Shown: piece by piece, positions 33,848 to 46,792 of the stretch | How positions within the stretch are numbered: the first letter of the stretch is position 1 | Layout of the letters: every line of letters starts with the position of its first letter | Origin: Carnegiea gigantea | Lineage: Eukaryota; Streptophyta; Magnoliopsida; Caryophyllales; Cactaceae | Direction: 5' to 3' | Assembly: GCA_029747015.1 (NCBI GenBank) | Contig: JAKOGI010002396.1 | Coordinates: 1-64,000, forward strand | DNA: 64,000 nucleotides | The notes under the pieces: generated by a model | Database searches by the model: none | The model's input: only the letters and a program-made list of their open reading frames with translations | What the model was told of the DNA's origin: nothing | Program-made: the position numbers and the translations under genes

Positions 33848-35235
33848 TCAAGTGTGTTTTGTCACAATTTCACCAATCGTTACCTTAATGCTTGCCAGGA
33901 ATTGTTTTCTGATGTTTTTGAGCCTAGCTGCCACTTCAATCATGTTATTCCTATTGGGAGGCACTTCTTCTGTACAGCTTAAAGCCAGTTCCATCACCCA
34001 ACTAAAGCATTGCTCCTTGAATGTGGACCAATCAATTCCATCTTCATTCAGCAATTTAGGATCAATCACATTGATCAGTGACCCGTCACCACAACATTCA
34101 TCATGTATCCAATGCTTTAAGCTCATGTCTACCTCAAACATCGAGTCAGTTGGCTTTTTCCCGCTGAATACTTCCATCAACAATATTTCGTAGCTGTAAA
34201 CGTCAGCTTTCGTTGAGACTAAGCCTCCTAATCCATATTCTGCCAAGGCAAATAAGAATGATAACAAAGAAAAGCGACAAGCTCTTGGTTATCTAAGACT
34301 CATAGCGGAAAAGAGACGTTAATTTTTCAAAATATTGAACAAACAAACAAGAAACCACAGAAACTGGAGATGTATGAGAAGAGATGCTCTCGGTTAATTT
34401 ATTAAATACCTGGGGCCATGTATCCAATAGTAGCCAAATTGTTGCTCAGTATTGTCGATTGACCTTCATCCAGTAGCCTTGCCAGGCCAAAATCACAAAC
34501 ATGGGCGACCATGTCATCATCTAATAGGACATTGCTCGGCTTCAGATCACGATGTATGACTGGAGTTGAATAGCCATGATGAAGATACTCGATGGCTGAA
34601 GCAACATCAATCATGATGCTCAATCGCTGAATAAAGCTCAAGTGGTGATCACTTGCATGCAGCCACTTATTGAGGCTACCGTTTGTCATGTATTTGAACA
34701 CTAAAGCTTTTAAATCAAGGTTGGAGCAACTGGCAATAGTTTGGACCAAGTTTCTGTGCCTGATATTCCTGAGAATTTCACACTCTGCATCAAAGCTTCG
34801 AAAAGCTTCGCATACCTCCTTGTTAAAAACCTTTACAGCCACTTCAATGCCATCTGAAAGCACAGCTCTGTAAATCGACCCAAAAGCTCCAGCCCCTATG
34901 AAGTTACTTTCACCAAATTGGTTGGTTGCGGCCAAAAGCTCAAAGTATGAAATTCTCCTTGTACTTTTTATCATGTGAGAATCATCCTGAACGGGAATGC
35001 CACTCTTCTTTTTATGTTGTCTCATCGTGAAGAATATTAATATCAATAGAAGTAAGCCAGATGCCAACACAGGCAGGGTGATTTTCAGACTCAAACTTTG
35101 CTTTTGTTTTCTATCAGACAACTTTGGACATGGTGGAACTTGTAGTCTAGGCGGACCACAGTGCAGGACAAACTCCACTTTCATACTCCAGGAGATTGTT
35201 CCAAACTGACAATATAAAGGATCTTGAACATGCAT
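33848..35235 (-). CDS. LRR-XII-type receptor kinase lacking its LRR ectodomain
   Basis: Two exons (35,235-34,410 and 34,239-33,848; intron GTATTT...GCAG, phase 1) give about 405 residues. The start shows the usual C-cap of class XII receptors (CGPPRLQVPPC), then a transmembrane helix (ITLPVLASGLLLLILIFF, residues about 53-70) and a complete kinase. Motifs in order are the glycine loop IGAGAFGSIYRAV, the catalytic Lys in VAVKVF, the HRD loop (VIHRDLKPSNVLLD), DFG (CDFGLAR), and MAPE split by the conserved intron. It belongs to the family of EFR, FLS2 and Xa21 (serine/threonine kinase at the plasma membrane, pattern-triggered immunity). No LRRs are found for 2 kb upstream. The ATG at 35,235 is just the first in frame, so this is either a truncated gene or a decoy-like kinase. 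The kinase itself shows no lesion. Confidence 0.82.
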
Positions 35236-36100
35236 ATAAACTATGAAGTCGCTCCACCCTTTACCAATTAATTTTGATCATGTTACATACTAACACAAGG
35301 ATAATACTACTGTGGGATAGTCAATGAGTCTAAAGCTTCAGTCATTGCTACTTAAAGTGAATGCTAAAGGCTGGTACATGGCAAATCAGACTTCTGTCAA
35401 TATTGTTGGGTTGCATGGGATGTAAAATTGTTTTATCAATTTCTCGACCCAAAAAATTGGAAGCCCTTTTTTAACACCTAATATATTGTAAACAAAGCAC
35501 AGACAATGTTAAAATAAAAGCATAGAGATAATAAGCTTTAGTCATGGTGTACTTAATTATTGAAAGCTAAGCTTGAGAGGAATATTGTAGAGCAATTTTA
35601 ATCAATTTGTTGCCATTATATAATAATAGAGTAGGATTGAAACAGGAAGACCAACTTTAATTACTTTGAAGAAGATCTGCCCCGTCAAGCACCCTAGCCA
35701 ATATGCCCCGTCAAGCACTCTAGCCAATCTGGAGGAAGAATTGAAATGTCCCCAAGTCTCCCCTTCTAAGGTCTCTGACACAATTCAAAAGTGGGATAGT
35801 GATATAGTGGACTCCAAGTCAGAGTCAAGGTCCTCCGTGACCCCGGGGGTCAACTTCAAGTCATTACATATTAGGCCTAGCAACAGTCGACCTTTGGCGT
35901 CTTGTTTCCACTTTTCAGTAATATTCACAGAAGCATCTCAAGTCCATCCATCATTGTAAAATGGATAGCCTACCACATATCCAAGGCCACAATATAGCAC
36001 AAAGAAAGATGAAAAAGATAAACATGGCTGTTTAATGTTAGACAATCTTTTTTTTAGGAGAATTTTAATGGGTTATTATAAACAACAATATAATACAACA
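35236..36100. other. upstream flank of the kinase gene
   Basis: No LRR-coding sequence. A 25-base direct repeat (TGCCCCGTCAAGCACCCTAGCC..., twice) lies at 35,679-35,730 inside a 97-codon open frame (35,666-35,959). I do not recognise its product and do not consider it a gene. Confidence 0.5.
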
Positions 36101-36116
36101 TAATACAATTACAATT

Positions 36117-36838
36117 AATGTGTTCGATAAATTTACCTTTTAGGTCAGCTGATTAGTGTAAATTGACATAAAAGGATGTAGATAATTTTCAAATTTTCAA
36201 AGGATATTTTTTTGGCAAAAAAATATGAAACGCTACTTTTGAATGCAAAACGTTAATACTATTAGCTTTTCAGATACGCTGCTTAAAACACTAAACGCTA
36301 CTTGAAATGTTAGTCAAAACACTACGTTACCAAACACTAACCTGTTTGGCAAAATTAGCGGTTCAAGTAGCAGATAGCGGTTCAGGTAGCGGATAGCTGT
36401 TTAGGCAGCGGATAGCGTTTCTAATTTAGCTGTTAGCGGATAGCTGTTTAGATGAGCAGTTGAAATAAATGTGTTCGGTAAATTTAGCTGTTGGATTAGC
36501 TGATTAATATAAATTTACATAAAAGGATATAGATAATTTCCAAATATCGTAAGGATATTTTTTGGCAAAAAAATATGAAACGCTACTTTTAAATGCCAAA
36601 CGTTAATACTATTAACTTTTTAGAAACGCTGCTTAAAACGCTAAACGCTATTTAAAACGCTAGTCAAAACACTATATTACCGAACACTAAAAATTACTTG
36701 ATGAGTGTATTGACTTAGTCGAAACGCTAAACGCTACTCAAAACGCTATTGCCGAACACGTCCTAAAAATTACCTAATGAATGCATTGATTTAGTCAAAC
36801 TACCAAACGCTATTCAAAATACTGTTGCCGACCACGCC
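36117..36838. repeat. tandem pair of MITE-like units
   Basis: Two direct units about 352 bases apart, each from GTGTTCGRTAAATTTA to TTACCRAACAC, around the shared block AAAGGATRTAGATAATTT. A GCGGATAGCTGTTTAGG-rich bridge lies between them, and a third, partial end follows. The element at 18,843-19,267 is a reverse copy. Confidence 0.6.
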
Positions 36839-37372
36839 TGAAGTCTCAAGTGGAAAGAAATTATAAGTAGTTAAAGGATGTAGAAGGAATGACTAGTGAA
36901 CTAGAAAGGAAAAAATTATAAGGAAAATAGTTGGAAAACTAAAAATAACTTAAAAAATTAAAGGAAATTAAAAATAGTTGGAATGAGGTTGGAAAGAGAT
37001 CGATAAAAGTATTAAAGTCAAAAACGACGTGTCCTAGCCTCGTGCGTTTAATATGGAGAGATACAAATTCCTGTTTTTTGAGGGATTAATGGAGAGTTCA
37101 AAATTTTCATTATGTACATGATTGCCTTACGGAATACGCCTTCATTGAGCCTAATTGAATCTGACGTGCCTCCCTATTGTTTGATAACACTGATTTACGC
37201 CTATACAGAGGGCCCAATAAATTTGAACAACTTCACTAAAGAGAGTAATCTACGACTCTTCCAGATATACTTCATTCAGCCCAATTGTATTTTGTCTTTA
37301 ATAAAGTACCCATAGGTTTGGGTATCACATGATTAAATATTATAACATTACGACTCTTCCAGATACTTCATA
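36839..37372. other. intergenic, nothing recognised
   Basis: AT-rich. The 67-codon frame at 37.1-37.3 kb has no family resemblance. Confidence 0.5.
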
Positions 37373-37680
37373 GGAAAGTCAATGTACGAATAAGAGAATT
37401 ATTTATGGTATACAAAGCATGTAGGCATTCTCGCACACAAGTAGTTGCTTCTGGAAAAGGACATGTGGGAAGCCACTTATGACCAGCTGCAAGATCCCAA
37501 CTTTTCTTCACCGTAGGACATCTAGCAAAAAGATGATCCACATCCTCAGTATCTGTGAGGCAAGTTGTGCAAACTGGTCAAGCTGGAGTCCCTTACAGAG
37601 GAGAGCGCCACTCGAAATAAGTGCATTATGATACAGATGCCATAAGAAAATCTTAGTTTTAAGCATCATCACATCCAATT
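37373..37680 (-). pseudogene. LINE reverse transcriptase zinc-binding (zf-RVT) fragment
   Basis: The minus strand reads KTKIFLWHLYHNALISSGALL and, after a frame change, CLTDTEDVDHLFARCPTVKK, then WLPTCPF. This is the zf-RVT domain near the end of plant L1-type LINE ORF2, with the C...DHLF..C core. Nothing upstream of it (RT core, endonuclease) is present, so it is a short 5'-truncated LINE tail or a captured fragment. Non-functional. Confidence 0.8.
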
Positions 37681-37689
37681 TTCAAATTC

Positions 37690-40370
37690 AGCAGAACTTT
37701 CAGAAAGTTTGATTGTGGGTGATGTTGCTATGAGCCTTACTCTAAACGTTCATGAGTAAAACAAATGGACATCCACCAAAAAATTCAGTCTTTGGATCCT
37801 CACTGGGGATTTCAAATTTGACTTTGAGATTATCCGACCCTTGCTTATAGGTGTATACCCCTTTCAAATTTCTAAGTTAGAGTATGTTCTTTTAAATTTA
37901 TGATAAGATTTATCGTTGCCTATTTCTGAAGCATACTAACTCATGCTAAAACATGTTAAATGGTGCTAAATAAATTTACATAATTAGGGACTAATTGTAA
38001 TTAAGTATAGAATCATATTTATATAGTTGTGTAACTATTGTATGCATCCAAAATGAGCTCTTTTAAATTTGTATTTATTTATGTTGTGGTTTAATATTTT
38101 CATTTTTCACTGAGTTGTATTTTATATGCTATGGTGTTCATAAATCAAATTTTAAATGATTTTTTAAAAATAATATCTATAATATACAAATAATTTGCGA
38201 ATATATGTTTAGTTTGTAATTGCTATTATTAATAGAATAATTTCCTGTATCCTCAACAATGGATTGCAAAATTAATTCAATTTGAAAATAATTATATTAA
38301 AAATATCTAGAACACACATTTTTGAGTAGTTGTTAGTAAACTAGAAGTTGAGATTACTAGTAGATGGTGTAGTAAATGATGGCAGTTGAATTCTCTACAA
38401 TAAAATAATTTTCATTTATTATGGGTCGTTAGCAGGAGAACGGGATGGGATTTTTTCTTAAATCAAGAGATAGGGTAAAATTTAAATATAAGAATATATT
38501 GGATATAAAAGATGATAGTAAAATTATTAATTTATGATTAGCAATTTTTTTAGAACTTTTTCTTTCAATTTTAGGTACATTCTTAAAATAAGTATGCAAT
38601 TTTACATAATTTATGAAAATATATGTATTTATATCATATAAGAATTCATCAAATAATATGCATTTAATGAATATAACAATATTAATATTTTTTAATAATA
38701 TACTTTAAAAAAGTGCAACATTTTATTAATCACATAATGTAATTTTTTTTCAATTTTAAACAAATTTTACAATAATGATAATAAACGTATTTATATTATT
38801 AATAAAATAAGTACAATTATTGATAAAGCATAGCCTTTTTGAATTTAATCATAGTCTAATCAATTAAATACTTTTACAAGTGCTAAATTGCATTGAATTA
38901 CACTTAATTGTGCTGAATTGTACTGAATGATACTGAATTACGCTTAACTGTGCTTAATTGTATAGAAATATAATGAATGTTGATGAGAAGTATTTACTAT
39001 AAGTTGAAAAGAAGATGCCCTTAATTGTGTTTTTCATGTCATTTTGGCATGCATAATCTTTACATCTTCAATAAAAATTCCAATTTGTCTAAGGAGTATT
39101 TTTCTTAATTCCTAACCCTTTTTTTCTATCTTTATTAGATATGAAAGAATATGCATTTTGTTGACATAAAAGAAACACAAAATTCAATAAATAAATTTTA
39201 GCATATCTTATATCATCGCTTAAGTGAATATTAAAGAAAGTAGAAATATTAATTTACCCATGCCAAGGTGTCATTTTTAGATATGGCAAATCGGTCATTT
39301 GGTTCGGGTACGGGCCAAGTCATGTTTCGGGTTAAGTGACATTTCAAGTCAATTCGGTTTGGATCAACTTCGGATTAACTGATTTTTGGTCCAATTAGCT
39401 TGTTATGCAAAAATACGCAATTTTGTAGAAACTTCAGGTTGGGTATGGTTCGGTTCGGGTAGGCCACTTCAGGTTTCGTGCCTCGGATTAGTTTTGCCAG
39501 TTAAAATCATTTTTGCCGCCTTCAACCAAGTGATAGATAATCGCGTAAAATGAAATGGGTCTTAAATATCTAATTTAAAACAAAATTCACGTCAAATATC
39601 ATTGCATCGGTATTCTTGTCACAATGTCACCTCTCTGATAATGTATTTTCTATAAAGACGATCTTGACCGTGAAGAAAAGCATCCATGACATTTGGTGGG
39701 TCAATAATATCACAACTCGAGAATATTCCCAGTTTCCTTAGCCCAATACTATGGTCTATCTTCCTCAATGACAGGAGCTCTTTACATAATCTTCATAAAA
39801 TTAGTGTCAATTTTATTATGACTTATGTTCTATAGAAAATAGATACTTTCATAAAGTAAAAAGAAAGGGAATAGATCAAGTCACAACATATTGGTAAAAA
39901 TTTCATAGAAAAAAAAATTGTCATGTATCCTTACGATCTTAAAAAGTTATTTCTTGTAAAGATTACATGTACTTTTACCTTAAATGAGGCACTATCTAAT
40001 TCTAAAAGAGGAAAAATCTGACCCGACACGATAACACAACATGAAACTGACCCGAAGTTACTAAGATAAACCCGAACCCAGCTTGAACCCAACCGATTTC
40101 GACATGATGTCGACATGATATGACCCTTTAGCGCGAAAACATGTTATCTTTCAATTTTAGGCAAATCTAAGTCATTTTTAAGGCCAATACGAAATCGACT
40201 CGTTTATTAAATGGGTCGACCCGATCCGATCTATTTATCAGCTCTATTTGATTCTCTTCCAGACAGCAGCACAAAAGCATCAAGAGTGATGCGACAATGG
40301 TTCAATATATCAATGATCAAATATAGCTGGAATCAGTAAGCCCATCTATAAGTGAATAATAAAACCACCA
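37690..40370. other. AT-rich intergenic region
   Basis: No gene seen in about 2.7 kb. A degenerate decamer run (TGCTGAATTGTACTGAATGA type) lies at 38,880-38,970. ACCCGAA-type dispersed repeats lie at 39,290-39,500 (reverse sense) and 40,000-40,240. Confidence 0.55.
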
Positions 40371-40379
40371 ATTACCAAA

Positions 40380-40486
40380 GGAGTGGTCTAGTGGGCAGGA
40401 TCTATACTGCAAATCTGGGATTACAGACCCAATGGTGTGGTGCGACTCTGACTAAGCAAACTTTGGTTTTTTTTTTTTTTTTTTGG
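40380..40486 (+). mobile_element. tRNA-derived SINE-like sequence
   Basis: TGGTCTAGTGGGCAGGATC resembles an A box and TGGTGCGACTCTGA a B box about 35 bases later, followed by CTAAGCAAACTTTGG and an 18-T tail. ACCACCAA occurs shortly before and directly after, a possible target duplication that is not cleanly adjacent on the left. Confidence 0.45.
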
Positions 40487-40735
40487 GAGAAGGGGACCAC
40501 CAAAATGGGTGGTGAGTTTTAGAAAAGTAAAAAAATTACTTTACATGGCAGGCAAGTCTATAAACTTAGAACTATATAATAATTTGGGTCTAGTCGAGAT
40601 GACCCACCTTCCAACAAGGAAGTGTAGATTCAATATCACCAAAGACATGTGAAAATGTCCCTTATCGTTGTCCCCCCACCCCCTTCCCCCCTCGTCTTCC
40701 CTCATCTAAGGTGTTCCATGAGATATGGGCCCTTA

Positions 40736-41530
40736 GAGCATGTGCAATGGTGAGTCAAAATTTTGGCTCATCAGCGGGAGCCTACATTCTCCACATTCAT
40801 CCCATGAACCAATTTTTTGGCTCACACGCTTTATCCTCTACAATGCAAAACTCACAATTTTGACTCACCATATAAAATGATACCAATAAAACACACAACT
40901 AAACATATTTAATTAATTTTACTCTTTTATTTTGTTTTATTATATATTTATGTGAATAAGTAGTAAATAAGAATTTATACATTTTTCAAAAAATTAAATG
41001 GTTAATTTATAGTAACAAAATTAATTTATGACATATGCATGTAGTAATTTCCATTAATACTAGTAGTGTATAAATGAAAATATCCAAATTGCTATAACTA
41101 ATCTTTATAATCTTTTCTTTTCTAAAAAAAACTTTACAAATCACAAATTCACAATATTCCACCCCCCCAAAAACTTTGTCGCGGCTTTCTCTCATCCGTT
41201 CATCTTCTTCCCCCCAGTCGATGACTTTTTCCATGTTTTTCTCAAATCAAAGGTACCCAAAAAATAAAATTCCCTCCCTGTCTCAATCCCTTTCTCCTTC
41301 TTTCCTTCTCCATCAGATTTGTGTCCTTCTCTAACTTAAAAACAAAAAAGAGTAAACACACACGTATCACGTATGACTAGCTGGCAAAGAAAATAGGGGA
41401 GCGAGTGGCTCCCAGTCGCGGGCTGGCTCCCGAGCCCCGAGCCACCATGCTTCGGCTGCACGCTGGACGAGTGGCTCGCTCGCTGATGGCCCCTTGATTT
41501 TAGCTTACGGGACTCCCGCTGCATAAGCTC
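40736..41530. mobile_element. PIF/Harbinger-type element with target duplication TTA
   Basis: 795 bases with inverted ends GAGCATGTGCAATGGTGAGTC and its imperfect inverse GACTCCCGCTGCATAAGCTC, flanked by TTA (40,733-40,735 and 41,531-41,533). GAGCATSTSCAATGG ends with a TTA target are typical of plant Tourist/Harbinger non-autonomous elements. No transposase is encoded. Confidence 0.75.
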
Positions 41531-41780
41531 TTAGATGGACTTGCTTACCATTGTTTAAAAAATAAAAATAATCTAATCAAATAATGGCGAAAGAAGAAAA
41601 GAAGAATGATCACCATAAGCTATCAATAATTAGTCCATTGCTTGTCTTGAAAGTACCCAAACAAACACAGTTCCCCAAGAAGGGATCCAAGCCGCCCTCT
41701 ACTTCTTGAATCAGCATATCCATGCTTACTATGTACAACTTAACTCCAGAAAGCAAGCATTCAGCAAGGGACGATTGAGT

Positions 41781-43925
41781 CTACTCAAAACAAGCATTTT
41801 CTCCAAACAGAAGTGATCTAAAGATAATTTGACAAAGCTTTTCATCATGAATGAAAAGGTGCCCACCATTTGGAACTTCATGGGACTTGATCCATGGCTG
41901 TTGTTTTGCAACATGTCTCAACATCTCCGCTGCTACTATGCCATCTTCACGCCCGATCCAAAGGTGAATGGATGCACTGTTGTCCGGGTATGGGTTCCTT
42001 AGATCCAACGGGTCAAATTCCCATGATCCAAATGAGACCACCAAGTCTCGGTGCAGGGACTCATATGCACCTTGTTGCAGTATCTTGTCCTGCATGGTAC
42101 AGAGAAACAAGAATATTCACAATTTGTTCAGACTAACATGGATCGAACAATGCTAGACCTGGCAATGCTGACCTTTATCTAATTACGTGAAGAAACAATC
42201 TGTCAAACTTGGTCCAAACTAAAATTGTATCAATCCATGCCAAGCTGGTATGCCAGAACCCGACAGGGAGTTGGCCCAATATGAGATGCCCAGAACCCAG
42301 CTCATATATGAAAGTAACCGAACATGGACTTGACCGAGCAGCCTATTTGCCATATCTATTCCAACACTATGGCCCACAACCAGCTAAAAGGCGAAATTAA
42401 ACACAGATAAGAAACATTGCCTCGTCAGGGGCTGGCACTTGTGATAATTCTTTGATAATCACCATGTCACTCTTGTTAAAAGCTTCAGGGTTATTCTTCA
42501 GAATTACATCCACAGTAGGGAAAGAGAACCATCGCTGCAAAACCCATGCTAGTTTTGGGGCATAATGGACTATCCGGAGTGTCCATTGGTCCAGCAATGG
42601 TAGTCCTCCATATACTTTGGTGCACAGATCAGAACGAAGTGAAGGCCACCAGTAATTGACGACAGGAACTATAAGGGCTGCACCTGCAAGCCTGTGACAT
42701 TCATCCCAAGTACACTATTAGCTAAGAATAGTGCTGTATCCGGTAAAATTTCAAAATGGGTGTGGCCATGTCAGTATAGTGCTGGTCTGAGAGACCGACA
42801 ACTAGGAGTAGAATAGTCAATTAAGTTGAATATACCGGTGTGGCAAGTATCGCAGGCAACCCCAAACAGGATAGGCACCCATGGAAAGCCCAATGACATA
42901 AACCTTGGGTCCAAGCTCGAGTTGGTCAGCCAGTTCTTGAATATCAAAGGCATCATTCTTTGGAGACCGCTTGGGGTTTGGATCACTTTCTGCATATCCT
43001 GGTCTATCAAATATGATAATACATATGCCCAACTCCTGCAACCAGTCCTGCAGGACACCCATCGGTTACATTAGCATCCTTTTAAAGTTTGCTCGTCAGT
43101 AGCGAGTCCCAATTCTCCCATGATATATGGTTTAAGTCAACTGAACCAGGGCCCATGTCTCATAGGGACACTTCATGTCAAGTAAAAAAAAATGGAGGAC
43201 AAAACACTCCCATGCCTACAGCAGAATTTGAACTCACCTCCTTAATGGATGGCGAGGTAAATCCTAGCACTTGATATTAAGAGAAGAAAACTAGAGGCAG
43301 AAAGGGGGGGGGGGGGGACAAGAAGAGAACTCTTTCAGATGCGATATTTTAGAAACATTCGAACGGTTTATTGTCAGCCTTCAAGAGAAGCACAGAAACA
43401 CACAAAAAAAATCCAACTACACCATGCCCAAGTTAGACGCAATTGCAATGAAGAATCCTGTCAGCTGGTGATCAATAGACAAATTCCTGAAATCTTCTTT
43501 TTGTTAGGGTAAATGGAGCTTGGGCGTTAATTATTCTATTTCAAGGACATACAAGGGGAAAGCTGATCTGTACTTTCAGATAGAGACTAAATAGAAGAGA
43601 AATTATTTAATTTAGTTATCGAGGACATCATGCAAAAACTTCTGGCATTTAACGGCCCAGATTTATGTACAGTTCTTACATCTGAGACAGGTATGAAGGT
43701 CTCCTTTGAGGCGCAAAAACCATGAGTGATGATGACCTTGTATGTTGCACCTTCTTTTGCAGCTCCTCTCATTTTATATGCCAAGTACCTCCCATCTCTG
43801 AGTCTGATTCTAGGTGAAGTAACAGGAGGACTATTTGCTGACCCGCATATCTTTGAAGCAGGGGGCTTCATCAACTGGTAGATTAGCCCAGCCAGGAGGA
43901 CACTGGTGAATACAGCAATCAACAT
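41781..43925 (-). CDS. alpha/beta hydrolase A1, membrane-anchored, intact (345 aa)
   Basis: Four coding exons: 43,925-43,680, 43,047-42,836, 42,691-42,421 and 42,089-41,781. The start is the Met beginning the anchor helix (MLIAVFTSVLLAGLIYQL, residues 1-18); longer readings lack an ATG in this frame. Then come TSPRIRLRDGRYLAYKMRG, the oxyanion loop IITHGF, the nucleophile elbow GLSMGAY (Ser137), and a lid with NYWWPSL. The acid is in WIGREDG (Asp292) and the base in NGGHLF (His320). The fold and triad are those of a serine hydrolase or esterase; the substrate is unknown. The family is widespread and largely uncharacterised in plants. Intron 1 is GT-AG. Intron 3 seems to start GC (GAG|GCAATG). 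No lesion found. Neighbour B1 lies about 1.5 kb upstream. Confidence 0.88.
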
Positions 43926-45400
43926 TTCTACGATGCCAAGAGTAGTGTCTATCAGCCAAACCACAAAGCAAACTCGAGAATGACCAAACAGCGATGAGGA
44001 CAAGCATTATAAAACATCTTAAAAATATATCTGTGGACATCGAATAGAAACAGATCTGATAGCATTAAAGACAGGTGATGCCTCATTAGTTTGTGTAACC
44101 AAAGCAACTGTTTGAATACAAAACGGAAAGTTACCTAACAATTAACCTGGATATGAAAATCAATTGGATTGAACTGCTAGTATAAGAGCCCATGCAGCTA
44201 GATAAAATCAACCCAGAAACTGATTGCATTTATGACAGAAAAAAGATGAAGATTTTCCTTTTGAGGTAACCAATTTATTATGCCTATTAAGCATCAAGAG
44301 GGACTTACTTTTCCTTATTTGTACAAATTTATCCTTTTAGACGCCCTTTGCAGATGCGTAGACGAAAATGTTAAACAGATAAGCTAAAGGAAGGTCAGAA
44401 GACTGTACAAGAAATAATAATGCAAGCAGTTACTTGACCTTGATGAAGTTAATTGAGAGCAATCAACCTGATACAGCAAATCTACTGCATATGATTCTTG
44501 GAGTTCCGTTCTGCACTCAGCAAAGACCACTTCACTGGTTGAAGCCTGCCTCCGTTAGTTCACCGTTCAGCAACTTGCTTTTCCAGAAAAATGCCTCTTT
44601 TCTTGGCATTTTGAGGTAGAAAGCCAGACTTTAAGGAAATGAGGCACAAATTCAAAGAATGATTATTTCAGTCCACCACCCAGGTAGTCACACAAAACCA
44701 ACATCTGTAACTGACTTTCTCAGCAGTTACATCGCCACATAAGTCCAAATGCCTGCCAACTCTTTGTTCACAAGGCCAGCAAGGAAACAGACTGCTAGCA
44801 TCATCCATTTTACAATTCTAAACTCTTATTAGGAAAGCGTGACAACTAGTATAGGTATTTCTTCACAACTATTATTCAATTGAATTTCAAGGATTTTCAA
44901 AATTTCTTCGAGTATACCCCCCAGTATACAAGCACTTGCACGTAAGTCTACAAAGCCTACTGTCTTCAAAACTTATTAGCAGAAATATCAACCCAGTAAT
45001 TCTTCTCAATTCTAAGCATCAAACTTAATTTTGTTTACTTTCCTCTTTTGCAAAAAATACATGTATCTTTACAGTCAGTATTTTGATATCATTAAACCAA
45101 CAATTAATGAAATGTCAGGTTGCAACTAATCCAAGACACATGGAAGAAAGCATTTCACATTTACAAGAACCCCTTCGCAAAAAGGGTTTTCTGTTTTGAA
45201 GATCATTTCTACCATTTATCTCATTATGATTTGCTTCTATACGTAAAACTTCAGATGAGTCATGCCCTAGAAAGGGAAGAGACAGGCAGCAGAATGAAAT
45301 GGAAAGCCGAGGCATACTGTATTGAAATATCATAAGATACCGTGGTCAATACATTCTTTACCTCTATTAGATCAACCTTGTACAGTGCTATATCATGGTG
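43926..45400. other. A1-B1 intergenic region, duplicated at 48,820-50,160
   Basis: Contains the upstream region of A1 and the 3' flank of B1. It matches the A2-B2 interval over most of its length, with indels, which shows that the A-B pair was copied together with its spacer. Antisense open frames here, such as those at 45.1-45.3 kb and 49.8-50.1 kb, are 3'-flank sequence and not genes. Confidence 0.7.
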
Positions 45401-45409
45401 ATACATTCA

Positions 45410-46792
45410 TCATACAAGTATTACAAGCAAAGCTAGACTTGTATCATTATAGAAACATGTCGTATAATCCACACAACTGTGACAGAAGATGGAGTCACAT
45501 ATGCTTTGGTCAAAGAACATAAGATGTCCAGAATCAGGAACTTCATGGTACTTAATCCAGGGAAGCTTTTCTGAGATAAACTGATTCATCTCGAAAGGAA
45601 CTAATCTGTGCTCATAGCCCTGCCAAAGGTGAACAGAACCCTCGTTGTGAGGGAAAGGATTACTCAAATCCAAGGGATCAAATTCCCATTTCCCAAAACC
45701 AACCATGAGGTCTCGACGAAGAGATTCATGAACACTTTGTTGGTGTATCTTCTCCTGACACGAAGAGGAACATTTGAGAACTGGTATGTCCTCTGTTTTT
45801 TCTTTAAAAAAAAAAATGTTTCTGGAAATAAACAAGTCTAGTACCTGACCAACTGGTGGAACTTCTGACAATTTCTTTATGATCTCCAAATCTTTTCGGC
45901 TAAGGCTTGCAGGGTTGCCAGCTACAAAACTCAGTGAAGGGAACCACTTCTGAGTCATCCACCAATAGAACAACCAAGGAGCATAATGTGCAACTCGAAA
46001 TGCCCATTGGTCCTGCACAAGCAACTTCTTCAAAGCCTTCTTGGATAAATCAGGAGGCAAACAAGGCCACCAGTAGTGGACAAATGGACAAACCAAGGCG
46101 AGCCCTGCCAATCTGTTGATATGATTTAGAATATGAGAATATGATGACAACAACACACAGAAGGATTTTACTGTGTATCTTTTGAAGTCAAGGGTGAGTG
46201 TCATGCCTGTGTGGAATGTGTTTTAAACAACTATAAGCAGGGCAAACTCCCATGGATATTCTCCCATGGATATTCCAATCACATAAAACCTAGGTCCAAG
46301 CTGCAATGCATCAGCAAGTTCTTGAACATCATACGCTTCACTTTTCACTGAGCGCTTTGGATAGGGATCACTCTCTCCATAACCAGCTCAATCAAAGAAG
46401 AGCAGGTATATCTTTAGCTCCTCAATAAGTTCCTGAAAATCAATACATAGGGCAATTTTACTACAGAAAAAGGGTACAGATGCTCCTTTCTTTTTCCTAT
46501 GCTCAAGCAGCAAGTGTGATGAAGTATCATTGTTTCATACCTGAGAGATTAGCAAGTTAAGGTCCTCGGAGATATTAAACCCATGAATGACCACAACCTT
46601 GTACTTGGCCTCTTCTTTACTAACACCGGCCTCCCTATATGCCAAATGCCTGCCGTCTTTGAGCTTGATTCTCGGTGAAGTCACAGGCGGGCCACCAGGG
46701 GTACCACATATTTTTGGAGGGGGCGGTTTGATCGCCTAATAAACGTAACCCACTAGAATCACAGCCAATGCTAACACCATTGATCCAATCAT
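45410..46792 (-). pseudogene. alpha/beta hydrolase B1, pseudogene with at least four lesions
   Basis: Exons align one to one with B2: 46,792-46,541, 46,432-46,207, 46,112-45,845 and from 45,754. Lesions: a TAG at codon 19 (46,738-46,736, from TAT AAG through one base change); a TGA in exon 2 replacing the Arg of FFDRAGY (46,390-46,388); a 14-base tandem duplication CTCCCATGGATATT (46,247-46,274) that shifts the frame right after the catalytic GISMG motif; and a small deletion in exon 4 near 45,490 that changes the C-terminus. Exon 3 and most of exon 4 stay open, including the WQGYEHR and DSGHLMF regions, so decay is fairly recent. The intron 2 donor is GC (AG|GCATGA), as in B2. Confidence 0.9.

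Noticed and set aside
35666..35959. 97-codon frame upstream of the kinase gene
   Set aside because: It contains a short direct repeat, has no recognisable family, and lies on the opposite strand to the kinase.
44434..45335. Small frames in the A1-B1 spacer and at 49.8-50.1 kb
   Set aside because: They are flank and 3' UTR-like sequence of the hydrolase genes; the paralogous copies do not keep the frame.
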